This document shows positions 1 to 7,069 of a stretch of DNA of 14,567 bases, piece by piece. Location: assembly GCA_040902925.1 (NCBI GenBank), contig JBBDWJ010000289.1, forward strand, positions 1 to 14,567, given 5' to 3'. Every line of letters starts with the position of its first letter. Position 1 is the first letter of the stretch. A program made the translations under genes and the position numbers. The notes beneath the pieces were generated by a model. That model was given only the letters and a program-made list of their open reading frames with translations. It was not told the origin of the DNA and did not search any database. The DNA is from JBBDWJ01 sp040902925 (GTDB taxonomy: Bacteria; Acidobacteriota; Terriglobia; Bryobacterales; UBA6623).

Positions 1-1
1 G

Positions 2-757
2 CTGCGGGTGATGTCGGAGCTCGGCTCGATGATCAAGCCGTCCGAGCCCGAGATGCTGAAGACGCGCCGCGATCTGGCGGCCGCCGGCTACCGCCACGAA
101 CTCGCCGTGACGACCTTCCTGGGCCTCAAAGCGACGGCCGTAGTCGTGACGCCTTTTGTCTGCGCCGCGCTGATGTATTCGCTCAACCCCGACGTGCTGG
201 CGATTCTGCCCGCGGTATTGGCGTCGGGCTATATCGGGTTCCGCCTTCCCGACAACCTGCTGCGGCGCAAAATCGAGCAACGCAAGCTCAAGCTCAGCCG
301 TGGCCTGCCCGATTTGCTCGATCTGCTGGTGATTCAGGTGGAAAGCGGGCTCTCGCTCGAACAAGCCCTCGCCGATACGGCCCGCGACCTGCGGATGGCG
401 CACCCGGTGCTCGCCGACGAACTGGGCGTGTTCCAGATCGAACTACAAGCCGGGACAAGCCGCACCGAGGCGCTTCGCAACCTCGGCGAACGGCCCCGCG
501 AACCGGAGATGCGCAAGCTGGCGTCGCTGTTGATCCAGGCCGACCGCTTCGGCACCAGCATCTCGCGGGTGCTGCGCACGCAGGCGCGTTACATGCGAAT
601 CCGCCGCCGCCAAAAGGCGGAAGAGATGGCTCACAAGGTAGGCGTCAAGCTCATCTTCCCGATCTTCTTCCTGATCATGCCCTCGATGTTTTTGGTGACC
701 GCCGGCCCGGCCGTGCTTTACTTGCTGAGCAACCTCGGGTCACTGGTCGGCCCCTAA
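2..757 (+). CDS. tadC: TadC-type inner-membrane platform protein of the Tad pilus / type II secretion F family (5' end outside window)
   Basis: The reading frame is open to the window edge, so the N-terminus is missing. About 250 residues remain, whereas TadC proteins are usually near 300. Visible are two hydrophobic segments early on (around LKATAVVVTPFVCAALMYSL and VLAILPAVLASGYIGF) and then a type II secretion F domain. That domain starts at the motif LPDLLDLLVIQVESGLSLEQA, which is characteristic of TadB/TadC proteins (cytoplasmic helical bundle). A C-terminal hydrophobic stretch (LIFPIFFLIMPSMFLV) follows. In the family, TadB and TadC form the membrane platform on which the TadA ATPase assembles Flp pili. 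TadC normally closes a tadA-tadB-tadC run, which would lie to the left of the window. The gene ends with TAA and is followed by a hairpin, so it is probably the last gene of its transcript. The family is secure; TadC rather than TadB is inferred from overall pattern. Confidence 0.88.
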   Translation: MRVMSELGSMIKPSEPEMLKTRRDLAAAGYRHELAVTTFLGLKATAVVVTPFVCAALMYSLNPDVLAILPAVLASGYIGFRLPDNLLRRKIEQRKLKLSRGLPDLLDLLVIQVESGLSLEQALADTARDLRMAHPVLADELGVFQIELQAGTSRTEALRNLGERPREPEMRKLASLLIQADRFGTSISRVLRTQARYMRIRRRQKAEEMAHKVGVKLIFPIFFLIMPSMFLVTAGPAVLYLLSNLGSLVGP

Positions 758-802
758 CCCGCACCCCTGATCGCCGAGTCGCAGCGCGAAGCGCTCAAGT
801 AG

Positions 803-822
803 GGTAGGCGCTCGCGCCTGCC
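803..822 (+). terminator. Strong hairpin downstream of tadC, candidate terminator
   Basis: An 8-bp stem (GGTAGGCG pairing with CGCCTGCC, one G-U pair) encloses the tetraloop CTCG, 45 nt after the tadC stop codon. A smaller 5-bp hairpin (AGCGC-GAA-GCGCT, 783-795) lies just before it. No T-run follows, so this is not a classic intrinsic terminator. It may act with Rho, protect the 3' end, or be a REP-like intergenic palindrome. Confidence 0.4.
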
Positions 823-949
823 GCGAGCCGGCAAAGCCTGCAAGCATTCCCGAAGTGCCGCGTCGTCCACCAACCCGAGCAAGCAAGCCCCCGCGAATTC
901 CGCCGTCCCAGTTCCCTATAGAGGACTAGAATGAAGCTAGGCGGCAACC

Positions 950-1432
950 ATGCGGAGCAAGCAGATTCCAAGCAGCGACACATTCCTGGTAAGGGTCTCA
1001 GCCGGGCACGAGGAATCGGCGGCGAAGCGGCTGGCTGCGTTGGGAACGATTCAGGATGCCGGCGATGCCGGCGTAGTCGTGCAGCTGAACGGCTCCGGCG
1101 CCTCCGACCCGAAATCCGTCTGGGCGGAGCTGCAGAAACAGGTAGACGACGCCGAAGTCGACCCTATCCTGCTCGACGAAACCGGTGTGCCGCATTTTCC
1201 GACTGGAGAAGTGACGGTGCGGTTCAAGCACGCTCCGAGCGACGAGTTCCTGTCCGGTTTTGCCGACAAGCATGGGCTCAAGGTGCGGTCGCGCAACGAG
1301 TTCGTTCCCGCGCAGGTGGCGTTCCAGGTCACCACGCGGGGGTATCTGCCGGATCTTGTCGAGTCGCTGCGGCCCGCCGAGAATGTTGCCAGCGCGTGGG
1401 CGAATACGAAATCCTATTACCGGCGGTCTTGA
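950..1432 (+). CDS. Free subtilase-prodomain-like protein (putative protease chaperone or inhibitor)
   Basis: A 160-aa protein starting at ATG 950, preceded by AGGCGG at a 5-nt spacing, which decides this start over an out-of-frame ATG at 931. No signal peptide or membrane segment is seen. Its C-terminal half (residues 87-160) aligns with the prodomain of the subtilase encoded just downstream (its residues 91-167). Shared positions include E-x-V/I-x-V/I-RF, K-x-G-L/F-KVR, N-x-x-V and QV, the pattern of fervidolysin/subtilase N-terminal prodomains. The N-terminal half (FLVRVSAGHEESAAKRLAAL onward) is not recognised, but its hydrophobic/polar alternation suggests a second small alpha/beta fold. 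In subtilases the prodomain folds the protease and then inhibits it; free homologues (I9 inhibitors) act in trans. The stop codon is 31 nt before the likely subtilase start, so the two genes are probably cotranscribed. The homology is visible; the regulatory role is inferred. Confidence 0.7.
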   Translation: MRSKQIPSSDTFLVRVSAGHEESAAKRLAALGTIQDAGDAGVVVQLNGSGASDPKSVWAELQKQVDDAEVDPILLDETGVPHFPTGEVTVRFKHAPSDEFLSGFADKHGLKVRSRNEFVPAQVAFQVTTRGYLPDLVESLRPAENVASAWANTKSYYRRS

Positions 1433-1463
1433 ATTCGGCCGGCGGATTCCGTACAATCGCCCC

Positions 1464-2993
1464 GTGTATATCTTCGATCTCCGAAAAAAACACATCGATT
1501 TTGATTTGCTCGAAACGGAAGTCGTTTCGCGGGCCGGCGCCATTCCCCTGCTGTCGGCAAGCGGGGCCGAATCCGGGGGTGAAGCCACCCTGCCGGCCCG
1601 GTTGACGCGCTCGGCCATGGCCTTCTTCGAGTACGGCCGCCAGAAAGGCCCCGTGCCGCCGGCCGACGCTCCCGCTCCGCCCGCGACCGTCTTGCGGGAA
1701 CGCAGCAGCGGGCGGTTGCGCGCGTTCCACCGCGAGATCGTCATTCGTTTCCAGCCAAAGACCCCTCAAAAAACCCGCCAGGCGATCCTCGGTAAATATG
1801 GCTTCAAGGTGCGGCGGACGAATCGTCACGTGCGGGATCAGGTGGTGGTTTATGACGTCGCGCGCAAGAACCTTTCCTGGAAGCTGCTTGAGGTGGCTAA
1901 CGATTGGGCGGCCATGGAGGAGGTAATCTTCGCGACGCCGAACTTCATATCCGAGTACACGCGCGCGGCGCTTCCCATACCGCACGCCGAGCAATGGCAT
2001 CTGGTGAACCGCGGCAAAGGCGGGCAGAAGAAAAACGAAGACGTCAGCGCCCTGAAGGCTTGGGGTGTTACGGCCGGCAAGCGAACCATCACCGTGGCGG
2101 TGCTTGACGATGGCGTGGATATCGATCATCCGAATCTCAAGAGCCGGATCGCGCCGGGCGGGCGGGATTTCTTCGTTGCCGGCGATCATGCGGAGCACGA
2201 GAACCCGCGGCCCAAGATCTTTCGTTTTCCATTCCATGTGATGGCAGGCAACGACATACACGGGACGCCGTGCGCGGGAGTCATCGCCGCGGCGGGCAAG
2301 GCAGCCGGAGCGGTGGGCATCGCGCCGCGCTGCCGAATTCTCGCCATCAAGGTCTTCCACGCCGATGATCTGGCCTCTGACGAACGGGTAGCCGACGCCA
2401 TCCGCTATGCCGCCGCCAACGCCGACATTCTGTCGTGCTCGTGGTCGGGTGGTTCGACTCCAGACGTTCAACAGGCCCTCGAGGACGCGGGCGCCGCGCG
2501 CGGCGGCAAAGGGGCGGCGGTATTTTGCGCGACCGGAAACGAGTCCAGGAGTTCCATCTCTTTTCCGGCTCGCGACCCAAACGCCATCGCGGTCGGCGCC
2601 TCGACGGATCTCGGTGAGCGCGCAAGTTACTCCAACTTTGGGGCGGAGCTCTCCGTGGTCGCGCCGTCGAGTGGCGGCGTCAAGGGCATATTCACGACCG
2701 ACGTGGGGATACCCTATCGGGGCTTCAACGTGGGCCAGGCAGGCGCCGGAGGAAGCGACGGACTTCACACCAACGACTTTGGCGGCACTTCGTCGGCTAC
2801 GCCTCTGGCGGCGGGGGTTGCGGCGTTGGTGCTGTCTGTGCGCCCGGATCTGAGCCGCGCGGCGTTAAAGGGCGTGCTGGAGAGGTCGGCCGACAAGATC
2901 GGGGACGATCACGACGCCGCCGGGCACAGCATCCACATCGGGTTCGGACGAGTGAACGCGGCGAAAGCCATCGAACTGGCCAAGACGATTTGA
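1464..2993 (+). CDS. Subtilisin-like serine peptidase (S8) with N-terminal prodomain
   Basis: With the GTG start at 1464 the protein has 509 residues. Residues 1-80 are an unrecognised extension (it contains RAGAIPLL), and residues 91-167 are a fervidolysin-like prodomain. The S8 catalytic domain runs from about 205 to the end. All four key residues are present: Asp215 (VLDDGVDIDHP), His266 (HGTPCAGVIAA), oxyanion Asn359 (ATGNES) and Ser443 (GTSSATPLAAGVAAL), so the enzyme should be active. No signal peptide, transmembrane segment or C-terminal sorting signal is visible, which is unusual for a subtilase and suggests cytoplasmic action or export by another route. The frame is open upstream to a TTG at 1260, but that would overlap the preceding gene by 170 nt; ATG 1617 would remove residues 1-51 of the extension. 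The GTG lacks a good ribosome-binding site, so the start is uncertain. Substrate unknown. Confidence 0.9.
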   Translation: MYIFDLRKKHIDFDLLETEVVSRAGAIPLLSASGAESGGEATLPARLTRSAMAFFEYGRQKGPVPPADAPAPPATVLRERSSGRLRAFHREIVIRFQPKTPQKTRQAILGKYGFKVRRTNRHVRDQVVVYDVARKNLSWKLLEVANDWAAMEEVIFATPNFISEYTRAALPIPHAEQWHLVNRGKGGQKKNEDVSALKAWGVTAGKRTITVAVLDDGVDIDHPNLKSRIAPGGRDFFVAGDHAEHENPRPKIFRFPFHVMAGNDIHGTPCAGVIAAAGKAAGAVGIAPRCRILAIKVFHADDLASDERVADAIRYAAANADILSCSWSGGSTPDVQQALEDAGAARGGKGAAVFCATGNESRSSISFPARDPNAIAVGASTDLGERASYSNFGAELSVVAPSSGGVKGIFTTDVGIPYRGFNVGQAGAGGSDGLHTNDFGGTSSATPLAAGVAALVLSVRPDLSRAALKGVLERSADKIGDDHDAAGHSIHIGFGRVNAAKAIELAKTI

Positions 2994-3025
2994 TTCCCTG
3001 ACTACGACTCCGAAGGAACTGCCCG

Positions 3026-4006
3026 TCAGCGCGGCATAAGGCCATCGACGGCCTTATCCACCTGCGAGATCTCGGCGTCCGTGAAGCGGCGTCTTTCCGA
3101 AGCGTCGAAGCCGAGCTTCAGGTTGAAGTTTTGGCCGAAGGCGTTGACGGCTTCGTCGCACAGGCGCAGGCGGTCGCCGGCGCCGATCGGGCCGGGGCTG
3201 ACGGTCTCGCGGCGGTCCGAAAGCGTGCGGTCGGCGAGCGGGTGCAGGACCTCGGGAGCGTCAATGTGCTGGATGGCTTCGAGCAGGAAGCGCAGCTCAT
3301 CGAGACTGCCGGATTGGATGGATTGCTGTAGCTGGAGACGGCTCGGATCAACCCCCATCAGAGACAACGCTACGTGAGCAGCCAGGGCCACATCCACCAC
3401 CGGCGACGCGGGGCGCAGCTCGGTCTTTTCGCCGCCGGCCGTGGCGAGTGGTTCCAGCGCGGCTTGCATCTCGTTACCCGGGAACCAGCCGGCCAGCAGG
3501 ATCGCCGCCGCGGAATGATTGCCCGCGGCGATGGATTTGCGCAAAGCAGGGCCCACCTCCGCAACCTTGGCCAGCTCATAAGGCGGATAGTTTTCGTGGA
3601 GCGCCAGGGCCGCGCGCTGCCGTATGTCCTGGTCGCTGTCGGCGAGCGCCTCCGCCAGAAGGGGAACAGCCTCGGCGCCGCCGAGCCCCTTGAGCAACGC
3701 CACGGCCGCGACTCGCGCCTCGGGGTCGGCGTCGTGGACGTACGGCCCCAGATGCGCCACGACGGCGGCGCCCTGTTCCTGCAGGCCGGAAACCGCGGAA
3801 CCGTCGCCGGTTCGCGCCTGCTCAAAAGCCTGAGCGACCTGCGCGGCCAGCGGATCGTTGGCGGAGCCGGTTTTCTGTTGGGGCATCGGTTGACTCCTGG
3901 TTTGGCATGCGGAGAGCAGAACGAGAACAGCCGCCGCGGCCGAGCCCCACCACGTGGATGTCCAGCCCGCGCCCAGCACAGCGACGCGTTTACGGGTTGA
4001 TGGCAT
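3026..4006 (-). CDS. HEAT-repeat lipoprotein
   Basis: A 326-aa protein with a basic N-terminus (TRKR), a hydrophobic run and the lipobox LSAC, placing the lipidated cysteine at residue 34. It is therefore predicted to be exported and anchored in a membrane. After a Gln/Pro-rich linker, residues about 78-140 carry HEAT-like helical repeats (DADPEARVAAVALLKGLG, then AEAVPLLAEALADSDQDIRQRAALAL), which usually serve as protein-binding scaffolds. The C-terminal half is helical and unrecognised. The start overlaps the end of the upstream metzincin gene by 17 bp (3990-4006), implying cotranscription and coupled translation. It is convergent with the subtilase, with only 32 bp between stop codons. 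A role in binding or localising the neighbouring protease is inference. Confidence 0.8.
   Translation of the reverse strand: MPSTRKRVAVLGAGWTSTWWGSAAAAVLVLLSACQTRSQPMPQQKTGSANDPLAAQVAQAFEQARTGDGSAVSGLQEQGAAVVAHLGPYVHDADPEARVAAVALLKGLGGAEAVPLLAEALADSDQDIRQRAALALHENYPPYELAKVAEVGPALRKSIAAGNHSAAAILLAGWFPGNEMQAALEPLATAGGEKTELRPASPVVDVALAAHVALSLMGVDPSRLQLQQSIQSGSLDELRFLLEAIQHIDAPEVLHPLADRTLSDRRETVSPGPIGAGDRLRLCDEAVNAFGQNFNLKLGFDASERRRFTDAEISQVDKAVDGLMPR
3036..3057. repeat. Perfect inverted repeat at the convergent 3' ends
   Basis: ATAAGGCC and GGCCTTAT form an 8-bp perfect stem around the 6-nt loop ATCGAC. It lies inside the last codons of the HEAT lipoprotein gene, about 43 nt beyond the subtilase stop. 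It could slow or end transcription of the convergent subtilase transcript. No T-run follows on either strand, and since the bases also encode protein, chance is possible. Confidence 0.3.
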
Positions 4007-4835
4007 CGATCTGAGCCCGATTCATTTGCTCGCCGAGGCCCGCCGTTCGAGGAGCCGCGGACATCAGGTTTGTCGCATCGTTCGTATGATCGGCGACGCC
4101 CAGGGCATGGACGGTTTCGTGGGCCATCGTGCGGCCGGGAACGGCGATGCGGTCTTCCATCAGGCAGTTCATTTCGACTGCGATCGTGCCCGCGTTGGCG
4201 TCGTCGCTGTAGGGCGTGCGGTCCTGCTCATATTCCCACACGAAGAACAGGTTGAAATCGGCGCTGTTGTCGCGGTGGGAGACAACGACGTCCCATTCGT
4301 GCTGGTTGGCGGCCACCCCGGGCAAGTGCGATGAGAAACGCACTACCCGGCGCAGGTTGCCGGCGACGGTGGTCACCCGAACGTCGTGCTTGTCGATTCT
4401 GACATTGGATTGGGGGACCAGAATGCGGTTGGCGAAGGTGAGCAGCGTGTCGACTTCCGCCCTCGTGCGGCGGGTCGAATGGGGCGGCGTGGCCGAGTCT
4501 TTCACGAGATGAAACGTGGTGCGAACGCGTTTGAGCCCCTTCACTGTGACTTCCAGGCTCGCTGTCGCCGCCCCGCCAGGCGGGCTGGCCGTGATCATGG
4601 CGCCGCCCTTCGCCAGGCCCATGACGATGAACTGGCGGGCGTTCAGCAGCGGCGTAACGCCGACAGGCACCTCCAGCACGCTGGCCCTCAAGGGTTTGTT
4701 CGAGGTGACGACGAGCCCTGCTCCGTCGATCAGGTAGATCGTCCTAATGCCGCCCTCCGGCACCATCTGCCATGGCGGGTTCAAGGAGCTGTCCAAACCG
4801 TTATTGCTAGTGATATTTGTGAATGTCGCGGCCAT
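3990..4835 (-). CDS. Metzincin-type zinc metalloprotease with N-terminal Ig-like region
   Basis: A 281-aa protein. The zinc signature HETVHALGVADH is at residues 239-250: His239, catalytic Glu240 and His243, a Gly at 246, then Asp249 followed by His250. The metzincin Met-turn is NLMSA with Met258. An Asp at the third-ligand position is known in snapalysin-like (M7) enzymes, while matrixins use His, so either Asp249 or His250 could complete the site. Residues about 25-100 look like a beta-rich bacterial Ig-type domain. A middle region (about 105-200) precedes the catalytic core. No signal peptide is visible, odd for this class. Upstream on its strand, GAGAG near the ATG is a plausible ribosome-binding site. 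It is the first gene of a two-gene operon with the HEAT lipoprotein. Zinc peptidase fold is well supported; exact family and substrate are not. Confidence 0.78.
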   Translation of the reverse strand: MAATFTNITSNNGLDSSLNPPWQMVPEGGIRTIYLIDGAGLVVTSNKPLRASVLEVPVGVTPLLNARQFIVMGLAKGGAMITASPPGGAATASLEVTVKGLKRVRTTFHLVKDSATPPHSTRRTRAEVDTLLTFANRILVPQSNVRIDKHDVRVTTVAGNLRRVVRFSSHLPGVAANQHEWDVVVSHRDNSADFNLFFVWEYEQDRTPYSDDANAGTIAVEMNCLMEDRIAVPGRTMAHETVHALGVADHTNDATNLMSAAPRTAGLGEQMNRAQIDAINP

Positions 4836-5288
4836 GCTGCTCTCACACCAAGGAAAATTCGACGCCTACATCAGTAGGTAGGATGGTAACAAAACCTGTG
4901 AGTAATTCAATTCCGCTTCCGGAGTATTACCCGGCATATGCCGCTTCTTCCCCTTGCGATGGCTCGCCCGGAAGCAAGTCGACTGGAACCAACCCGCCGG
5001 TCGGTTTTGAATTCCGGATCGCGATGCCATCCAGCGACTGCCAGTATAACGCTTGCGGCAGTCTCCATCCCAGCAACGTGTTCTAACCCGATTGGCGTTT
5101 TCGGGCTGGAACAGGGGACAGGCCGCGCGGCCACACAGGTTCAGCAGTGCATAGGAGCCGGGTGGCGGTGCGCGCACCACACTCCACGCCGGCGGCCAGC
5201 AGGCTACACTCGGTTCATGATGCCGCGCCGCGCAGCGCTCGCGATTCTCCTGGCCTGGCGTCTTCGCGGTCAGCGTAAGGAAGCGCAA
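4836..5288. other. Divergent intergenic region between metzincin operon and methyltransferase
   Basis: About 450 bases without a convincing gene; open frames here lack ribosome-binding sites and recognisable composition. The left part (about 4850-4920) is noticeably AT-richer than its surroundings, as expected for the metzincin operon promoter. It contains a small palindrome CCTAC-ATCA-GTAGG (4865-4878) followed by a second TAGG, a possible operator. No clear -35/-10 pair could be assigned on either strand. Confidence 0.45.
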
Positions 5289-6080
5289 ATGTTCGGTGAT
5301 GCCCAAGCGTACGACCGCTTCATGGGCCGCTGGAGCCGCCTGGTGGCGCCCCTGCTGGTGGACTTTGCGGATCTTCCGGAGTCGGGGCGCGTGCTCGACA
5401 TCGGCTCCGGTACCGGGTCTCTGGCGTTTGCCATCGCCAGCAAGCGCGGGCAGTCTCAGGTCACGGGCATCGACCCATCGCATGAATACGTCGAATATGC
5501 GAACCGCACGAACCCGCTTCCGGAGCGGGTCAGTTTTCAGCCAGGTGACGCTCAGCAGTTGGATTTTCCGGATGCGGCGTTTCATGCCAGCCTCTCCTTG
5601 CTCGTGTTCAACTTCATACCCGACGCCGGCATGGCGCTGCGAGAGGCGCGCCGTGTTACGAGACCCGGGGGTGGAATCACGGCCGCAACGTGGGATTACA
5701 GCGACGGCATGCGGATGCTGCGGGTGTTCTGGGACGCTGTAGTGAGCCTCGATCCGGGCGCTGAAAAACTGGATGAAAAAAACATGCCGCTGTGCCACGC
5801 CGGTGAGCTGGCGAAGCTCTGGGCACAGAGCGGGCTGCGGAACGTTGACGAACAGCCGCTGGAAGTCACGATGCGATTCGAGTCCTTCGCCGACTACTGG
5901 GAGCCGTTCCTTCTTGGGCAGGGCCCGGCCGGCAATTACGTCAGGAAAATCGATACCGCTCGCCGGGAAGCGCTGCGAGCCGACGTTAAGCGGCGATTGT
6001 CTCCCGCCAACGAAGATGCGCCATTCGAATTGCCGGCGCGGGTATGGGCCGTGCGAGGCACGGTCCCAGGAGAGGCGTAA
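5289..6080 (+). CDS. Class I SAM-dependent methyltransferase
   Basis: A 263-aa protein from ATG 5289, chosen because AAGGAAG sits 5 nt upstream and the family typically begins near AYDRFMGRWSR; the frame is open further upstream without family-like sequence. Motif I is VLDIGSGTGSLA (SAM binding), followed by the acidic end of beta-2 at GIDPS, a motif II-like GDAQQLDFPD, and LREARRVTRPGGG as the post-II/III region. These are Methyltransf_11-type Rossmann-fold features. The C-terminal third (ELAKLWAQSGL onward) matches the usual substrate-side cap of this family. It is a soluble cytoplasmic enzyme that should transfer a methyl group from SAM; the substrate cannot be told. It is monocistronic and convergent with the next gene, with about 30 bp between stops. 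Confidence 0.88.
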   Translation: MFGDAQAYDRFMGRWSRLVAPLLVDFADLPESGRVLDIGSGTGSLAFAIASKRGQSQVTGIDPSHEYVEYANRTNPLPERVSFQPGDAQQLDFPDAAFHASLSLLVFNFIPDAGMALREARRVTRPGGGITAATWDYSDGMRMLRVFWDAVVSLDPGAEKLDEKNMPLCHAGELAKLWAQSGLRNVDEQPLEVTMRFESFADYWEPFLLGQGPAGNYVRKIDTARREALRADVKRRLSPANEDAPFELPARVWAVRGTVPGEA

Positions 6081-6110
6081 AGAGCATCGGCAGGGAAGCC
6101 GCCGCGTCAG

Positions 6111-6497
6111 CTACCCCGCAATGCTCCGCTGGTACCAAAGCACCACATCCGAGATCCGGACACGCCCTGACTCAGACGTAAAAATGAAAACATTCCCCAC
6201 CGTCTGGCTGAGCTCAGCGGCGGAAAACGTTTCCCATAAACCCCGTACGTTGTCGTCCTTAATCTTGATCGTTTCAATCTGCAGAAGTTGAAACTTCAAG
6301 GAGATTTTGAGGTCGACCTGAGGCGAAAATGGCGCCTGCTGCAGCGGCCGGGCTTTATAGCAGAGAATCGCCTTCGACTCGCCGGTGCCTGGCACCAGGT
6401 CCGCGGGCGGAAAAAACGGAGGCAGCTCGAAATGCGCCCCGCTCTCAAGATCGAATGTGCCGTCGCGCAGCACCGCGTAGTCGGCGATCTTCACCAT
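6111..6497 (-). CDS. Hypothetical protein, 128 aa, unrecognised
   Basis: The start ATG (6495-6497) is preceded on its strand by GGGAGGG at a 6-nt spacing, a strong ribosome-binding site, which supports a real gene. The product is soluble-looking, with no signal peptide or membrane segment. Pattern: a proline-rich stretch (ELPPFFPPADLVPG), then alternating hydrophobic strands (VDLKISLKFQLLQIETIKIK) and a C-terminal strand region ending in VVLWYQRS, consistent with a compact beta-sandwich of the kind seen in sugar-binding or structural proteins. No catalytic motif is visible and the family is not recognised. It stands alone, convergent with the methyltransferase. Confidence 0.65.
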   Translation of the reverse strand: MVKIADYAVLRDGTFDLESGAHFELPPFFPPADLVPGTGESKAILCYKARPLQQAPFSPQVDLKISLKFQLLQIETIKIKDDNVRGLWETFSAAELSQTVGNVFIFTSESGRVRISDVVLWYQRSIAG

Positions 6498-6821
6498 GAC
6501 AGGCCCTCCCAGGGATTGGCGTGACCTGCCGCCGGGCGCGTGGATCGCGTATAAAACCGCGGCACGCGTATGCAGTGCAGCATGCGAGAGGACAGGTCAT
6601 CCGCGGAGTTTAGCAAGCCCACACTGGTCGTGACCTGGAAGTTCTGGGCCTAAGCAAAGAAGAAGGCGACCGCCTCAGGTTTTCGCCTCAACGCTCGGCC
6701 AACAACGCCGTCGGAGATGGTCCAGTGGACTTTGCCGAACGAACGATTTGAGCCATCGAAACTCGCAAGACCCTCAAGTGGCGGAGATTGGTGCGCACGA
6801 ACCGGTCGCCCGAGTGGGTGG
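6498..6821. other. Intergenic region, no convincing gene
   Basis: This stretch of 324 bases lies upstream of the 128-aa gene and downstream of the DUF2061 gene (both on the minus strand). It should hold the promoter for the 128-aa gene; a TTTTATAC tract read on the minus strand (near 6550) could contribute a -10 element, but no matching -35 stands out. The open frames here lack ribosome-binding sites. Confidence 0.4.
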
Positions 6822-7043
6822 TCAGATCTCATAATCCGGCCGCTTGGGCACGCCCCATTTGATTTGCGCCCAGATGCGCTCATGGAGGAAGTAGCCGGCC
6901 ATTTTGGCGACGCCATCCAACAACCCCACCCCTAACGCGACATCCCACTCGCCGACAATGAGCAGAGCAATGAACATCGTCACCATGGAGCCGAAAAATC
7001 GGTAGCTCAACGCTTTGGCGATGCTGCGTTTGCGGGATTCCAT
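6822..7043 (-). CDS. DUF2061 family small membrane protein
   Basis: A 73-aa protein matching the DUF2061 pattern throughout: RSIAKALSYRFFGSMVT at the start, a central hydrophobic segment, then LDGVAKMAGYFLHERIW and a final IKWG. Two membrane-spanning helices are expected (about residues 12-32 and 36-52). The family is widespread and its function is unknown. The start ATG is preceded on its strand by AGGGAG at a 6-nt spacing. That site lies in the 3' arm of a perfect hairpin (see 7051-7069), so translation may be controlled. Length is normal for the family. Confidence 0.88.
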   Translation of the reverse strand: MESRKRSIAKALSYRFFGSMVTMFIALLIVGEWDVALGVGLLDGVAKMAGYFLHERIWAQIKWGVPKRPDYEI

Positions 7044-7050
7044 TACGATC

Positions 7051-7069
7051 TCCCTATTGTCGATAGGGA
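7051..7069 (-). promoter_or_regulatory. Hairpin masking the ribosome-binding site of the DUF2061 gene
   Basis: Read on the minus strand, TCCCTAT pairs perfectly with ATAGGGA around the 5-nt loop CGACA. The Shine-Dalgarno sequence AGGGAG (7055-7050 on the minus strand) is almost wholly inside the 3' arm, 6 nt before the ATG. Such a stem would reduce translation unless melted or bound. It could alternatively be a DNA operator, because the same bases form an inverted repeat. Confidence 0.5.

Noticed and set aside
1260..1463. Longer subtilase beginning at TTG 1260
   Set aside because: It would overlap the upstream gene by 170 nt, and the added residues are Arg/Ser/Pro-rich with no protein character.
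931..1605. Alternative gene starting at ATG 931 in another frame
   Set aside because: The frame at 950 has the better spaced AGGCGG and encodes a domain homologous to the subtilase prodomain; the 931 frame gives Arg-rich nonsense.
1329..2768. 479-codon open frame on the minus strand across the subtilase gene
   Set aside because: It lies antisense to a gene with all S8 catalytic motifs; its product is Arg/Gly-rich with no recognisable domain, typical of shadows in GC-rich DNA.
4866..5798. 310-codon minus-strand frame across the methyltransferase upstream region
   Set aside because: It is antisense to the methyltransferase, with no ribosome-binding site and a composition unlike a folded protein.
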